Source: Burkholderia sp. WAC0059 (GTDB lineage Bacteria > Pseudomonadota > Gammaproteobacteria > Burkholderiales > Burkholderiaceae). Taken from it: DNA of 64,000 nucleotides. Both the position numbers and the translations under genes were made by a program. Every line of letters starts with the position of its first letter. Position 1 is the first letter of the stretch. The notes beneath the pieces were generated by a model that was given only the letters and a program-made list of their open reading frames with translations, searched no databases and was not told the DNA's origin. The stretch covers positions 186,001-250,000 of the forward strand of contig NZ_PNEO01000004.1 of assembly GCF_002870125.1 (NCBI RefSeq), given 5' to 3'. Positions 54,247 to 64,000 of this stretch are shown here, in pieces.

Positions 54247-55341
54247 CTAAAGCAAAGACCCGCGCAGGCTGTCGAGCAGCTTGCGTACCGGCGCCGGCAC
54301 GCCGAACGCCTCGATCTCGCGCAGCGCCACCCAGGCGGTTTCCGCGTCCGGCAGATCGACTCGCGCGAGCGCGTCCTGCTCCATCTCGATCATGCGCGGC
54401 TCGATATCGAGCCGGAAATGCGTGAACGTATGGCTGAACGGCGCAAGCGGCGTTGCGTTGCCCCGCGCGCCAAACGACTGCGCGCGCGCGCCGAGCGCGC
54501 TTTCGTCGCCGGCTTCGGGCAGGCTCCAGAGCCCGCCCCAGATGCCCGAAGGCGGACGCTTCTCGAGCATCACCGCGTCGCCGTCGAGCAGCACGAGCAT
54601 CCAGGTGCGCCGCGTCGGCACGGCTTTTCTCGGCTTCGCGGCCGGCAGTTCGCGCTGCCGGCCCGTCACGTTCGCGACGCAATCGGCCGCGAACGGACAG
54701 CGCACGCACGCGGGCTTGCCGCGCACGCAGAGCGTCGCGCCGAGGTCCATCAATCCCTGCGTATAGGCACTCACGTCTTCGTCGCTCGCGTCGACGCCCG
54801 GCACGAGCGATTCGGCCAGCGCCCACATTGCATTCTCGACGCGCTTCTCGCCCGGAAACCCTTCGATACCGAACACGCGCGCGAGCACGCGCTTCACGTT
54901 GCCGTCGAGAATCGTCGCGCGCGCGCCGAACGCGAACGACGCGATGGCCGCCGCCGTGGACCGGCCAATGCCCGGCAGCTCCGCCAGCGCCTCGACCGAA
55001 TCGGGAAACGCGCCGCCGTGCCGCTCGACGACGGCCTGCGCGCAGCGGTGCAGATTGCGCGCCCGCGAGTAATAGCCGAGCCCGGCCCAGAGCGCCATCA
55101 CGTCGTCGAGCGGCGCAGCGGCCAGCGCGCCGACGTCGGGAAAGCGCCCGAGAAATCGCGCGTAATACGGAATGACGGTCGACACCTGGGTCTGCTGCAG
55201 CATGATCTCGGACAGCCAGATCCGGTAGGGGTCGCGCGTGTTCTGCCACGGCAGGTCGTGGCGGCCGTGCACGCGCTGCCAGCCGATGAGCGTGGCGGCG
55301 AACCCGGCGGACGGCGGCGGGGAAAAAGGGCGTTCGGACAT
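54247..55341 (-). CDS. mutY: Adenine DNA glycosylase MutY
   Basis: The 364-residue enzyme has the helix-hairpin-helix with LPGIGRSTAAAIASFAFG (about 122-139) and the catalytic Glu in EIMLQQTQVSTVIPYY (about 45-60). Catalytic Asp lies in ATILDGNVKRVLAR. The 4Fe-4S cluster is bound by CVRGKPACVRCPFAADC (C-x6-C-x2-C-x5-C), and a C-terminal Nudix-like domain recognises 8-oxoG. It removes adenine opposite 8-oxoguanine. It starts 10 bases after the mutM stop on the same strand, so they form one operon. Confidence 0.97.
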   Translation of the reverse strand: MSERPFSPPPSAGFAATLIGWQRVHGRHDLPWQNTRDPYRIWLSEIMLQQTQVSTVIPYYARFLGRFPDVGALAAAPLDDVMALWAGLGYYSRARNLHRCAQAVVERHGGAFPDSVEALAELPGIGRSTAAAIASFAFGARATILDGNVKRVLARVFGIEGFPGEKRVENAMWALAESLVPGVDASDEDVSAYTQGLMDLGATLCVRGKPACVRCPFAADCVANVTGRQRELPAAKPRKAVPTRRTWMLVLLDGDAVMLEKRPPSGIWGGLWSLPEAGDESALGARAQSFGARGNATPLAPFSHTFTHFRLDIEPRMIEMEQDALARVDLPDAETAWVALREIEAFGVPAPVRKLLDSLRGSLL

Positions 55342-55351
55342 GATCGAAGAA

Positions 55352-56182
55352 TCAGCGCTGGCAGCGCGGACAGTAGTAGGTGGAGCGCTGGCCCTGCACG
55401 ATCTGCCGGACCGGCGAGCCGCACACGCGGCACGGCTGGCCCGCGCGGTCGTAGACGAAGTATTCGAGCTGGAAGTAGCCGCTCTCGCCGTTGCTGCCCA
55501 CGAAGTCGCGCAGCGTGCTGCCGCCCTTCTCGATCGCGGCGGCAAGCGTGGCGCGCACCGCCTCCGCAAGCAGTTCGTAACGCGCGAGCGAGATGCGCCC
55601 GGCCGGCGTGGTCGGCCGGATGCCGGCCCGGAAAAGGCTTTCGGACGCGTAAATGTTGCCCACGCCGACGACGATGTCGCCCGCGAGCAGCGCCTGCTTG
55701 ACGGAAACCTTGCGGCCGCGCGTCTCGCGATGGAGCAGCACGCCCGAGAACGACTGCGCGAACGGCTCGATGCCGAGCCTCGCGAGAAGCGGATGGCCGA
55801 GCACGTCGCCCGCCTCGCGCGAATGCCAGAGCACGGCGCCGAAGCGGCGCGGGTCACGAAAACGCAGCACGAAGTCGTCGAAAATCCAGTCGACGTGATC
55901 GTGCTTCGCCGCCGCGGGCGGCTTCGGCACGTTGCGCAGCACGCGCAACGTGCCCGTCATGCCCAGATGAACGATGCACCAGCCCTCGTCGACTTCGAGC
56001 AGCAGATATTTGCCGCGCCGCCCGACCCGGCGGATCGTGCGCCCGCCGAGCAGGGCCGCGAGCGCGGGCGGCACGGGCCAGCGCAACGCGCCCGTACGCA
56101 CGTCGACGCGCTCGACGCGGCGTCCGGCCACCCACGGCTCGATTCCTCTGCGCGTTACTTCGACTTCCGGCAACTCGGGCAT
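55352..56182 (-). CDS. mutM: Formamidopyrimidine-DNA glycosylase MutM (Fpg)
   Basis: The 276-residue enzyme starts [13 protein letters not shown], with the catalytic Pro2 and Glu3 after Met removal. The C-terminal zinc finger C-x2-C-x16-C-x2-C (CRVCG...CPRCQ) is complete, and the helix-two-turn-helix region [16 protein letters not shown] is present. It excises 8-oxoguanine and formamidopyrimidine. The first codon is proven by the need for P-E next to the amino end. It leads the mutM-mutY operon and is divergent from a TPR gene. Confidence 0.97.
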   Translation of the reverse strand: MPELPEVEVTRRGIEPWVAGRRVERVDVRTGALRWPVPPALAALLGGRTIRRVGRRGKYLLLEVDEGWCIVHLGMTGTLRVLRNVPKPPAAAKHDHVDWIFDDFVLRFRDPRRFGAVLWHSREAGDVLGHPLLARLGIEPFAQSFSGVLLHRETRGRKVSVKQALLAGDIVVGVGNIYASESLFRAGIRPTTPAGRISLARYELLAEAVRATLAAAIEKGGSTLRDFVGSNGESGYFQLEYFVYDRAGQPCRVCGSPVRQIVQGQRSTYYCPRCQR

Positions 56183-56222
56183 GTCTGACAGGTCTGCAAC
56201 TTGCGTGTTGGTTGGTGCGCGT

Positions 56223-56244
56223 ATTGTAGCGAGCGCGTTACAAT
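56223..56244. promoter_or_regulatory. Divergent -10 pair TACAAT / ATTGTA between mutM and the TPR gene
   Basis: ATTGTA and TACAAT form an inverted repeat with 10 bases between them. Each reads as a 5 of 6 -10 box on one strand, so initiation in both directions from one spot seems likely. The -35 boxes are weak. Confidence 0.4.
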
Positions 56245-56269
56245 CGACCGAAACATTCGACGCCACTCC

Positions 56270-58114
56270 ATGGAGCTGTCTTTCGTGAAACTGTTTGCAA
56301 AGCGCCGGCGAGCGGCGCTGCCGCGCCTGTCCGCTGCCGTTTCCGTGCGCCGAGTGGTCGGCGCGGCGGTTCTCGCGGCGTGGGCCCTGACCGCCTCCAG
56401 CGCTTACGCGCAGGATTCGGCCCCCGACACGGACGACAGCACCGTCTCGCTGCCGGACCCGTTCGGCCCGGAATCCGCCGACGAGCAGAAGGATCTGCCG
56501 AAGGTCGATCTGTCGAGCCAGATCGTGTTCCAGGTGCTCGCGGCCGAAATCGCGCTGCAGCGCAATCAGCCGGCGCCGGCCTACCAGACCTATCTCTCGC
56601 TCGCCCACGAGACGCACGACCCGCGCATGGCCGAACGCGCGACCGAAATCGCGCTCGCCGCGCAGAGCCCGTCCGACGCGCTCAACGCCGCGCAGCTCTG
56701 GCAGCAGTACGCGCCGGACTCCGAGCGCGCCGTGCAGCTCGACGCCTCGCTGCTCGTGTTCTCGGGCCGCCCCGAAGACGCCGAGCCGCTGCTCGCGCGC
56801 GAACTGGCGCGGGTGCCGGCCGACAACCGCAGCAACGCGATCCAGTCGCTGCAGTTGCTGCTCTCGCGCGGCCCGAACCGCGCCGGCGGTCTCGAGGTGC
56901 TGAGGGATCTGCTCAAGAACGACATGAACCGCCCCGAGGCCCAGCTCGCGGTCGGCCGCCAGCAGTTGCTGGCCGACGACGCGCCGGGCGCGCGCAAGTC
57001 GTTCGAGCAGGCGCTCGCGATCCAGCCCGACTATCTGCCGGCCGCGCTGATGCTCTCGCAGATGGGGCCGGAAGAGCGCGACGAAGGCATCGCCGCGATC
57101 GAAAAGTACGTGCAGCAGAATCCGAAATCGCACGACGGCCATCTCGCGCTCGCGCAGACCTATCTCTCGGCGAACCGTCTCGACGATGCGCAGAAGCAGT
57201 TCGAGATCATGCACCGGGACGACGGCACCGACCTGATGCCGTTGATGGCGCTCGCGCTGATCGACATCCAGCAGAAGAAGTACGGCGACGCGCAGAAATA
57301 CCTGACCCAGTACGCACAGCAGGCCGGGAAGACGCCCGGCGCGGACCCCGGCCAGGCTTACCTTTACCTTGCGCAACTCGCCGCCCAGCAGAAGAACAAC
57401 GGGGCCGCGAACGACTGGCTCAACCACGTCACGCCGGCGAGCCAGCAGTACATTCCCGCGCAGATCGCGCGCGCGCAATTGCTCGACCAGGAAGGCAAGG
57501 TCGACGATGCGCGCCAGCTCCTCGCCAACATCGACACGACCGACCCGCGCGACGAAGCAGTGATCGCACGCACCGACGCGGCGATCCTGTTCGACGCGAA
57601 GCGCTATCCGGAGGCCGAGGCGCGGCTCGCGAAGGCAACGACCGATTTCCCGGACGACCCGGACCTCGCCTACGACTACGCGATGGCCGCCGAAAAGAAC
57701 GGCCATTACGACGTCATGGAAACGGAGCTGCGCAAGCTGATCCGCACGGAGCCCGACAATCCGGAAGCTTACAACGCGCTCGGCTACTCGCTCGCCGATC
57801 GCAACGAGCGCCTCCAGGAAGCGGACAAGCTGGTCGAGAAGGCGTCGTCGCTCGCGCCCGACGACGCGTTCATCATGGACAGCGTCGGCTGGGTCAAGTA
57901 CCGGCTCGGCGACACGGGCGACGCCATCAAGCTGCTGCGCCGGGCATTCAGCCTCCAGCCGAACGCCGAAATCGGCGCGCATCTGGGCGAAGTCCTGTGG
58001 AAAAACGGGGACCAGACCGAAGCTCTCGCCACCTGGCGCGAAGCATTGAAGATCGAACCCGACAACGACACGCTCCAGAAAACGCTCAAGCGCTTCCAGA
58101 TTAACGATCTCTGA
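56270..58114 (+). CDS. Large TPR protein, exported
   Basis: The 614-residue protein has a signal peptide ending SAYAQ (about residue 49; an internal GTG at residue 6 would give a shorter one). Acidic residues and a long array of TPR-like units (about 85-610) follow, for example [25 protein letters not shown] and [24 protein letters not shown]. It should be periplasmic or membrane-bound. In Burkholderia this TPR protein is found beside lolB, suggesting a role in envelope assembly, but none is proven. It ends in a one-base overlap with lolB (TGATGC). Confidence 0.88.
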   Translation: MELSFVKLFAKRRRAALPRLSAAVSVRRVVGAAVLAAWALTASSAYAQDSAPDTDDSTVSLPDPFGPESADEQKDLPKVDLSSQIVFQVLAAEIALQRNQPAPAYQTYLSLAHETHDPRMAERATEIALAAQSPSDALNAAQLWQQYAPDSERAVQLDASLLVFSGRPEDAEPLLARELARVPADNRSNAIQSLQLLLSRGPNRAGGLEVLRDLLKNDMNRPEAQLAVGRQQLLADDAPGARKSFEQALAIQPDYLPAALMLSQMGPEERDEGIAAIEKYVQQNPKSHDGHLALAQTYLSANRLDDAQKQFEIMHRDDGTDLMPLMALALIDIQQKKYGDAQKYLTQYAQQAGKTPGADPGQAYLYLAQLAAQQKNNGAANDWLNHVTPASQQYIPAQIARAQLLDQEGKVDDARQLLANIDTTDPRDEAVIARTDAAILFDAKRYPEAEARLAKATTDFPDDPDLAYDYAMAAEKNGHYDVMETELRKLIRTEPDNPEAYNALGYSLADRNERLQEADKLVEKASSLAPDDAFIMDSVGWVKYRLGDTGDAIKLLRRAFSLQPNAEIGAHLGEVLWKNGDQTEALATWREALKIEPDNDTLQKTLKRFQINDL

Positions 58115-58764
58115 TGCACGCATCCGTTTTTGACCCGCGCGCCGCCGCGCCCGCCGCACGAACGGGCCGCGCCCGCCGCGCGGCGGGCGCGGTTGCCGTC
58201 GCCGCGCTCTTCGCCCTCGCAGGCTGCGCCACGCCGCCGCACGAATCTGCCACCTCGAACGCCGCCCCGGCGCTCACGGCCCAGACGAGCCGCGCGTACC
58301 AGGGCCGCTTCGCCGTCCAGTACGTCGACCAGTACGGCCGCCAGCAAAACGCGTACGGCAACTTCGACTGGAAGGAAGCCGGCAGCACGATCACGCTGCA
58401 ACTGCGCGACCCGTTCGGGCAGACGCTGGCCATCGTCACCTCGTCGCCGGCCGAGGCCATGCTCGAGCTGCCGAACCGGCAACCGCTCGTCGCCGACAAC
58501 GTCTCGACGCTGATGCAAAACGCGCTCGGCTTCACGCTGCCCGTCGAAGGGCTGCGCTACTGGCTGCAGCCGTCCGTCGCCCCGACTTCGCCGGCCGAAA
58601 CGAGCGCCGATCCGCAGCAGACCTCGCACCTTTCGCAGATCCGCCAGGACGGCTGGACCATCGACTATCTCGCCTATGCGAACGCCCCGGCCACGGGCGT
58701 GAAGCGCCTGAATCTGACCCGCACGGATCCGCCGCTCGAAATCAAGCTCGTGCTCGACCAGTAA
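58114..58764 (+). CDS. lolB: Outer-membrane lipoprotein LolB
   Basis: The 216-residue lipoprotein has lipobox LAGC (near residue 35). The LolB barrel region contains [34 protein letters not shown] strands and [16 protein letters not shown]. It accepts lipoproteins from LolA and inserts them in the outer membrane. It is translationally coupled to the TPR gene before it and is 21 bases from ispE. Length is normal. Confidence 0.93.
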   Translation: MHASVFDPRAAAPAARTGRARRAAGAVAVAALFALAGCATPPHESATSNAAPALTAQTSRAYQGRFAVQYVDQYGRQQNAYGNFDWKEAGSTITLQLRDPFGQTLAIVTSSPAEAMLELPNRQPLVADNVSTLMQNALGFTLPVEGLRYWLQPSVAPTSPAETSADPQQTSHLSQIRQDGWTIDYLAYANAPATGVKRLNLTRTDPPLEIKLVLDQ

Positions 58765-58785
58765 GCCCCCGCACGCGGAAAAACC

Positions 58786-59667
58786 ATGATCGAAACGAAC
58801 GATGCGCTGCGGGATTGTCTCGCGCCGGCCAAGCTGAACCTGTTCCTTCACATCACCGGACGACGCCCGGACGGCTATCACGCGCTGCAAACCGTCTTCC
58901 AGCTACTCGACTGGGGCGACACGCTGCACTTCGCCCTGCGCGACGACGGCCGCATCGCGCGCAAGACCGCCGTGGACGGCGTGCCGGCCGAGCACGACCT
59001 GACGGTGCGCGCGGCCACGCTGCTCAAGCAGCACACCGGCACGGCGGCCGGCGTCGAAATCGACATCGAAAAATGCCTGCCGATGGGCGCCGGGCTCGGC
59101 GGCGGCAGCTCGGACGCCGCCACGACGCTGCTTGCGCTGAACCGTCTCTGGAAACTCGGCCTTTCGCGCGCCGAACTTCAGGCGCTCGCGCTAAAGCTCG
59201 GCGCGGACGTGCCCTTCTTCGTGTTCGGCCGGAACGCGTTCGCCGAGGGGGTGGGCGAAGCGCTCGAAGCAGTACAATTGCCGCGGCGTCATTTCCTCGT
59301 GGTAACGCCGCGAGTACATGTTCCGACAGTCGCGATTTTTTCCGAGAAGTCGTTGACAAGGGACACAAGTCCCATCACAATGACGGACTTTCTTGCACAG
59401 CAAGACTGCAGCGAAGGTTGGCCGGACAGTTATGGCCAGAACGACATGCAGCGGGTTGTTGCGGAAAAATACGCGGAAGTCGCGCAGGTGCTCGGATGGT
59501 TTGATAACATCGCGCCCGCACGGATGACCGGATCGGGGGCAAGCGTTTTTGCCGCGTTTGCCAGCGCTGCCGAAGCAGAAGCGGCGCGGGCCGGATTGCC
59601 GGCCGGCTGGGCCGGCGCGGTGGCAACCAGTCTCGATACGCATCCACTCCTTGCTTTCGCGGCATAG
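58786..59667 (+). CDS. ispE: 4-diphosphocytidyl-2-C-methyl-D-erythritol kinase
   Basis: The 293-residue GHMP kinase starts with [20 protein letters not shown] (about 13-32), the substrate loop. The ATP-binding motif is [18 protein letters not shown] (about 99-116), and the C-terminal [14 protein letters not shown] (about 245-258) closes the domain. It phosphorylates CDP-ME in the MEP isoprenoid pathway. lolB lies just upstream, and the tRNA-Gln gene and prs follow, the standard beta-proteobacterial order. Confidence 0.97.
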   Translation: MIETNDALRDCLAPAKLNLFLHITGRRPDGYHALQTVFQLLDWGDTLHFALRDDGRIARKTAVDGVPAEHDLTVRAATLLKQHTGTAAGVEIDIEKCLPMGAGLGGGSSDAATTLLALNRLWKLGLSRAELQALALKLGADVPFFVFGRNAFAEGVGEALEAVQLPRRHFLVVTPRVHVPTVAIFSEKSLTRDTSPITMTDFLAQQDCSEGWPDSYGQNDMQRVVAEKYAEVAQVLGWFDNIAPARMTGSGASVFAAFASAAEAEAARAGLPAGWAGAVATSLDTHPLLAFAA

Positions 59668-59719
59668 GTTTTGCATCGCCGGATGGCCCTACCCGTCCTG
59701 CGAAGCTCAAGGTTAGCGT

Positions 59720-59796
59720 AGGGGAGTCGCCAAGTTGGTTAAGGCACCGGATTTTGATTCCGGCATTCGAGGGTTCGAGTCCTTCCTCCCCTGCCA
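59720..59796 (+). tRNA. tRNA-Gln (anticodon TTG)
   Basis: A complete 77-base cloverleaf. The acceptor stem AGGGGAG pairs with CTCCCCT, the anticodon stem CCGGA/TCCGG holds the loop TTTTGAT with anticodon TTG at 59754-59756, and the T arm has GGGTTCGAGTCC. The encoded CCA end is present. It lies between ispE and prs, with 43 bases to the prs start, and is probably cut from a longer transcript. Confidence 0.97.
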
Positions 59797-59839
59797 AAAA
59801 TCTCGCATTTCTCCGCCTCCAGCCCAACGCAGGTGCACG

Positions 59840-60796
59840 ATGAGCAGCCATGACGGCCTGATGGTTTTTACTGGCAACGCCAATCCTGCGCTTGCCCAGA
59901 ATGTCGTCAATATCCTCGGGATCCCCCTCGGCAAGGCCATGGTCAGCCGTTTCTCCGACGGAGAAATCCAGGTCGAGATCCAGGAAAACGTGCGGGGCAA
60001 GGACGTGTTCGTCCTGCAGTCCACCTGCGCGCCGACGAACGACAACCTGATGGAGTTGATGATCATGGTCGACGCGCTCAAGCGCGCGTCCGCCGGCCGG
60101 ATCACCGCCGCCATCCCGTACTTCGGCTACGCCCGCCAGGACCGCCGCCCGCGTTCGGCGCGCGTGGCGATCTCGGCCAAGGTCGTCGCGAACATGCTGG
60201 AAATCGCCGGCGTCGAGCGGATCATCACGATGGATCTGCACGCGGACCAGATTCAGGGCTTTTTCGACATCCCCGTCGACAACATCTACGCGACGCCCGT
60301 GCTGCTCGGCGATCTGCGCAAGCAGAACCACGAGAACCTGATGGTCGTGTCGCCCGACGTCGGCGGCGTGGTGCGGGCTCGCGCGCTCGCGAAACAGCTC
60401 GCCTGCGACCTCGCGATCATCGACAAGCGCCGTCCGAAGGCGAACGTGGCCGAGGTCATGAACATCATCGGCGAAGTCGAAGGCCGCACCTGCGTCATCA
60501 TGGACGACATGGTCGACACGGCCGGCACGCTCTGCAAGGCCGCCCAGGTGCTCAAGGAGCGCGGCGCAAGGCAGGTGTTCGCCTACGCGACGCATCCGGT
60601 GCTTTCGGGCGGCGCGGCCGAGCGGATCGCTTCGTCGGAGCTCGACGAACTGGTCGTGACCGACACCATCCCGCTTGGCGCGGAAACGCGCGCCTGCCCG
60701 AAGATCCGCGTCCTCTCGAACGCGGACCTGCTCGCCGAGACGTTCGCGCGGATTCGCCGCGGCGACTCGGTGATGTCGCTCTTCGCGGAAAGTTAA
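59840..60796 (+). CDS. prs: Ribose-phosphate pyrophosphokinase
   Basis: The 318-residue enzyme has the flexible catalytic loop ([19 protein letters not shown]), the metal-binding [12 protein letters not shown], and the PRPP-binding [17 protein letters not shown], all in the places found in bacterial PRPP synthases. It makes PRPP from ribose 5-phosphate and ATP. A longer open frame would begin inside the tRNA, so the [11 protein letters not shown] with AGG upstream is used. Confidence 0.98.
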   Translation: MSSHDGLMVFTGNANPALAQNVVNILGIPLGKAMVSRFSDGEIQVEIQENVRGKDVFVLQSTCAPTNDNLMELMIMVDALKRASAGRITAAIPYFGYARQDRRPRSARVAISAKVVANMLEIAGVERIITMDLHADQIQGFFDIPVDNIYATPVLLGDLRKQNHENLMVVSPDVGGVVRARALAKQLACDLAIIDKRRPKANVAEVMNIIGEVEGRTCVIMDDMVDTAGTLCKAAQVLKERGARQVFAYATHPVLSGGAAERIASSELDELVVTDTIPLGAETRACPKIRVLSNADLLAETFARIRRGDSVMSLFAES

Positions 60797-60808
60797 AAGT
60801 ATTGACGA

Positions 60809-60839
60809 CGACCGCGGCGTCACGAAGATGCCGCGGTCG
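60809..60839 (+). promoter_or_regulatory. Stem-loop between prs and rplY
   Basis: CGACCGCGGC and GCCGCGGTCG pair over 10 bases around an 11-base loop. No T run follows on the plus strand, so it is not a classical terminator. It may separate prs and rplY mRNA or act in the rplY leader. Confidence 0.5.
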
Positions 60840-60955
60840 CCGTGCGATCGGTACGATCCGGACGAAGGTCCGTACCGCTATTCCCGGGCCGAAGCCGATG
60901 CGCGACGGCCCTGTTCTTACTGCCTGGTCGCGGGCGGTTGCATTGGAGAAACAAC

Positions 60956-61567
60956 ATGAAAGTCGTCGCTTTCGAGCGCAATCTGCAAGGTACGGGTGCG
61001 AGCCGCCGCCTGCGCAATACCGGCAAGACGCCGGGGATCGTGTACGGCGCGGGCGCCGAGCCCCAACTGATCGAACTCGATCACAACGCGCTGTGGCACG
61101 CCCTGAAGAAGGAAGTGTTCCACTCGTCGATCCTCGAGATCGAAGTGGCCGGCAAGTCGCAGCAAGTGCTGCTGCGCGACGTGCAATACCATCCGTTCCG
61201 CCAGCTCGTGCTGCACGTGGACTTCCAGCGCGTGGACCCGAAGCGCAAGCTCCACACGAAGGTGCCGCTGCACTTCCTGAACCAGGAAAGCAATCCGGCC
61301 GTGAAGCTGTCGGGCGCGATCATCTCGCACGTCGTCAACGAAATCGAAGTCGAATGCCTGCCGGGCTCGCTGCCCGAGTACCTCGAAGTCGATCTCGCGA
61401 AGATCGAAGTCGGCCAGACGCTGCACGCGAAGGACATCGCACTGCCGAACGGCGTCACGCTGACGGCGCACATCGAGGCCGAAAACCCGGTGATCGTGTC
61501 GGCCGCGATCCCGGCGGCTGGGGCATCCGCGGCGGCGGAAGGCGAAGAAGCGCCGGCGGCCGAGTAA
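60956..61567 (+). CDS. rplY: 50S ribosomal protein L25 (CTC form)
   Basis: The 203-residue protein has the L25 domain (about 1-90, [19 protein letters not shown]) and the beta-rich TL5/CTC C-terminal domain (about 95-185). A short acidic and Ala tail ends it. It binds 5S rRNA. GGAG sits 9 bases before the ATG; a longer frame upstream is an artefact. It precedes a strong terminator. Confidence 0.97.
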   Translation: MKVVAFERNLQGTGASRRLRNTGKTPGIVYGAGAEPQLIELDHNALWHALKKEVFHSSILEIEVAGKSQQVLLRDVQYHPFRQLVLHVDFQRVDPKRKLHTKVPLHFLNQESNPAVKLSGAIISHVVNEIEVECLPGSLPEYLEVDLAKIEVGQTLHAKDIALPNGVTLTAHIEAENPVIVSAAIPAAGASAAAEGEEAPAAE

Positions 61568-61624
61568 GCCTTAAGCGCGAAACCAGCTATCCTCTCGATC
61601 CGTTCCGTCAGGACGGACGACGTG

Positions 61625-61657
61625 ACCCGCCGCGGTTCGCCCCGGCGGGTTTTTTTC
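61625..61657 (+). terminator. Rho-independent terminator after rplY
   Basis: ACCCGCCG and CGGCGGGT make an 8-bp stem around a 10-base loop, followed by seven T. It ends the prs-rplY transcript before pth. Confidence 0.92.
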
Positions 61658-61701
61658 GTTCATCGAGGTTGCGCCGCCGGCGCGGCCGAGAGAGTACGCT
61701 C

Positions 61702-62301
61702 ATGATCAGGCTGATCGTCGGGCTCGGCAATCCGGGCGCCGAATACACTGCGACACGTCACAACGCCGGATTCTGGCTGGTCGACCAGCTTGCCCGCGAG
61801 GCGGGCACCACGCTGCGCGACGAACGGCGCTTCCACGGGCATTACGCCAAGGCCCGGCTCTACGGCGAGGAAGTCCATCTGCTCGAGCCGCAGACCTACA
61901 TGAACCGCTCGGGCCAGGCCGTCGTCGCGCTCGCGCACTTCTTCAAGATCATGCCCGACGAAATTCTCGTCGCGCACGACGAACTCGATCTGCCGCCCGG
62001 CGCGGCCAGGTTCAAGCTCGGCGGCGGAAGCGGCGGCCACAACGGCCTGAAGGACATCTCCGCGCATCTGTCCACGCAGCAATACTGGCGGCTGCGGCTC
62101 GGCATCGGGCATCCGCGCGACCTGATTCCCGAAAGCGCACGGTCCGGCGCGAAACCGGACGTCGCGAACTTCGTGCTCAAGCCGCCGCGCAAGGAAGAAC
62201 AGGACGTGATCGACGCGGCGCTCGAACGCTCGCTCGCGGTCATGCCGCTCGTCGTCAAGGGCGAGCTCGAGCGCGCGATGATGCAGTTGCACCGCACGTA
62301 A
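61702..62301 (+). CDS. pth: Peptidyl-tRNA hydrolase
   Basis: The 199-residue enzyme has [19 protein letters not shown] with catalytic His20, QTYMNRSG near 62-69, and the Asp in [11 protein letters not shown] near 93. It frees tRNA from dropped peptidyl-tRNA. The length is normal. It starts 45 bases after the rplY terminator, so it must have its own promoter or depend on read-through. Confidence 0.97.
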   Translation: MIRLIVGLGNPGAEYTATRHNAGFWLVDQLAREAGTTLRDERRFHGHYAKARLYGEEVHLLEPQTYMNRSGQAVVALAHFFKIMPDEILVAHDELDLPPGAARFKLGGGSGGHNGLKDISAHLSTQQYWRLRLGIGHPRDLIPESARSGAKPDVANFVLKPPRKEEQDVIDAALERSLAVMPLVVKGELERAMMQLHRT

Positions 62302-62382
62302 TTACGATGACGGCGCGCGGCATGCCGCGCGTCGCCGCTCCGGCCGGAGCTTCTTTCGCCGGAGACGAACAAGGAGAGCGTC

Positions 62383-63465
62383 TTGAGTCGTTACTGGAGT
62401 GACCTCGTGCACCGGCTGGTGCCCTACGTGCCGGGCGAGCAACCCGCGCTCGCCCGACCGGTCAAGCTCAACACCAACGAGAATCCGTATCCGCCCTCGC
62501 CGCGCGTGCTCGAGGCGATTCGACGCGAACTCGGCGAGGACGCCGAAACGCTGCGTCGCTATCCCGACCCGACCGCGAAGCGGCTGCGCGGGGCCGTCGC
62601 GAAACATCACGGCATTCGCGCCGACCAGATCTTCGTCGGCAACGGCTCGGACGAAGTGCTCGCGCACGCGTTCCAGGCCCTGCTCAAGCACGAACTGCCG
62701 CTGCTGTTTCCGGACATCACCTACAGCTTCTATCCGACTTACGCGCGGCTCTACGCGGTCGACTACCGGACCGTGCCGCTCGACGACGCCTTCGCGATTC
62801 GCCTCGACGACTACGCCCAACCCAACGGCGGCGTACTGTTCCCGAATCCGAACGCGCCGACCGGACACGCGCTGCCGCTCGCCGAAATCGAGCGGCTGCT
62901 CGAACGCAACACGGAGTCGGCGGTCGTGATCGACGAGGCCTACGTCGATTTCGGCGCGCAGTCGGCCATCGCGCTGATCGACCGCTACCCGAACCTGCTC
63001 GTCGTGCAGACAGTCTCGAAGTCGCGGTCGCTGGCGGGCATGCGGGTCGGCTTCGCGTTCGGCGACGCCGCGCTGATCGAGGCGCTGAACCGCGTGAAGG
63101 ACAGCTTCAACTCCTACCCGCTCGACCGGCTCGCGCAGGCCGCCGCGACCGCGGCCTACGAAGACGACGCCTGGCTGCGCGCGACGTCCGCGCGCGTCGT
63201 CGCGAGCCGCGAGCGGCTCACGTCGGCGCTGCGGGCGCTCGGCTTCGAGATCGTGCCGTCGGCGGCGAACTTCGTGTTTGCCCGGCATCCGGGCCACGAT
63301 GCGGCCACCCTCGCCGCCCAGCTGCGCGAGCGGGAAATCTTCGTCCGGCACTTCACCGCGCCGCGCGTCTCGCAGCATCTGCGCATCTCGGTCGGCACCG
63401 ACGCCGAATGCGACACGCTCGTCGAAGCGCTAAACGGGCTCGTGGGAAAGAAGGCCGTCCGATAA
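62383..63465 (+). CDS. hisC: Histidinol-phosphate aminotransferase
   Basis: The 360-residue PLP enzyme has the N-terminal [12 protein letters not shown] (about 29-40), the cofactor lysine in [15 protein letters not shown] (about residue 213), and the Arg near the C-terminus in [12 protein letters not shown]. It transaminates imidazole acetol phosphate in histidine synthesis. The start is TTG, preceded by AAGGAGAG at a good distance. It lies away from the main his operon, as a second HisC copy often does in this group; an aromatic-acid role is possible. Confidence 0.93.
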   Translation: MSRYWSDLVHRLVPYVPGEQPALARPVKLNTNENPYPPSPRVLEAIRRELGEDAETLRRYPDPTAKRLRGAVAKHHGIRADQIFVGNGSDEVLAHAFQALLKHELPLLFPDITYSFYPTYARLYAVDYRTVPLDDAFAIRLDDYAQPNGGVLFPNPNAPTGHALPLAEIERLLERNTESAVVIDEAYVDFGAQSAIALIDRYPNLLVVQTVSKSRSLAGMRVGFAFGDAALIEALNRVKDSFNSYPLDRLAQAAATAAYEDDAWLRATSARVVASRERLTSALRALGFEIVPSAANFVFARHPGHDAATLAAQLREREIFVRHFTAPRVSQHLRISVGTDAECDTLVEALNGLVGKKAVR

Positions 63466-63535
63466 CGGCGGCGCCAGAACCGGCAGGACGGGAAAAGAAG
63501 AGCCAAGAAGAAATAAGGGGACGAGGGCCGGCCTT

Positions 63536-63841
<306 letters not shown>

Positions 63842-63889
63842 TCATCCGTTGACATGAACCTGTCAGTCTACGCCGCTTTTGCGTTGCGC

Positions 63890-64000
63890 TCAGGGCTTGC
63901 CGAACGGACCGCCCAGCGCGGCGACCTTCTCCTGCAGCCGCTTCTCGACGGACGGAAACACGAACTTGCTGACGTCCCCGCCCAGTTGGGCGATCTCGCG
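63890..64000 (-). CDS. coaD: Phosphopantetheine adenylyltransferase, C-terminal end only
   Basis: The frame enters from the right edge and encodes the last 36 residues, with [25 protein letters not shown] sequence (first 20 residues [20 protein letters not shown]). This is the usual end of CoaD in Burkholderia, where the coaD-ferredoxin order is common. It makes dephospho-CoA from 4'-phosphopantetheine. The catalytic part lies outside the window. Confidence 0.85.
   Translation of the reverse strand, partial: REIAQLGGDVSKFVFPSVEKRLQEKVAALGGPFGKP

Overview
The window is a high-GC chromosomal segment of a beta-proteobacterium, most likely Burkholderiaceae (Burkholderia / Paraburkholderia / Trinickia type). 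The basis is the conserved order kdsD-kdsC-lptC-lptA-lptB-rpoN-hpf-ptsN-hprK-rapZ and mutM-mutY / TPR-lolB-ispE-tRNA-Gln-prs-rplY-pth, the presence of HPr kinase, and the base composition. The species cannot be named from the sequence alone.

Left third (1-27.2 kb): two Tad (Flp, type IVb) pilus loci lie close together on the same strand. The first enters from the left edge: the end of a tadA ATPase gene, then tadB, tadC, a TadD-like TPR lipoprotein, a DUF3613 protein, a TadG-like protein and a sigma-54 activator. The second is nearly complete in one run (flp, tadV, rcpC, rcpA, a small lipoprotein, tadZ, tadA, tadB, tadC, tadD, tadE, tadF, tadG), with start/stop overlaps through its second half. 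Between them lie a small membrane protein, a DSD1-type PLP enzyme, a MarR regulator with a DHA2 efflux pump, an EcsC protein, a CHRD protein, a threonine-dehydratase-like lyase, and a probable small-RNA locus.

Middle (27-45 kb): a chemoreceptor, a LysE exporter divergent from a LysR regulator, and an AT-rich 760-bp stretch. These are followed by a three-lipoprotein cassette (CsgG-like, DUF4810, DUF799), then ssb, an MFS transporter, uvrA, an AI-2E family permease, purU, a Nudix hydrolase, apt and a CPA2 cation antiporter.

Right third (44.7-64 kb): housekeeping genes. KdsD and KdsC make Kdo precursors, and LptC, LptA and LptB move LPS across the envelope. RpoN, HPF, PtsN, HprK and RapZ form the sigma-54 / nitrogen-PTS region. 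A LON-domain protein, MutY and MutM (8-oxoguanine repair), a large TPR protein, LolB, IspE, tRNA-Gln(TTG), Prs, L25, Pth, HisC, a ferredoxin and the end of coaD follow. No insertion sequence, prophage, integrase or CRISPR array was seen. The most interesting items are the paired Tad loci with an unusual activator, the probable sRNA at about 13.25-13.38 kb, the lipoprotein cassette beside an AT-rich island, and a kdsD promoter placed so that the mRNA should be leaderless.
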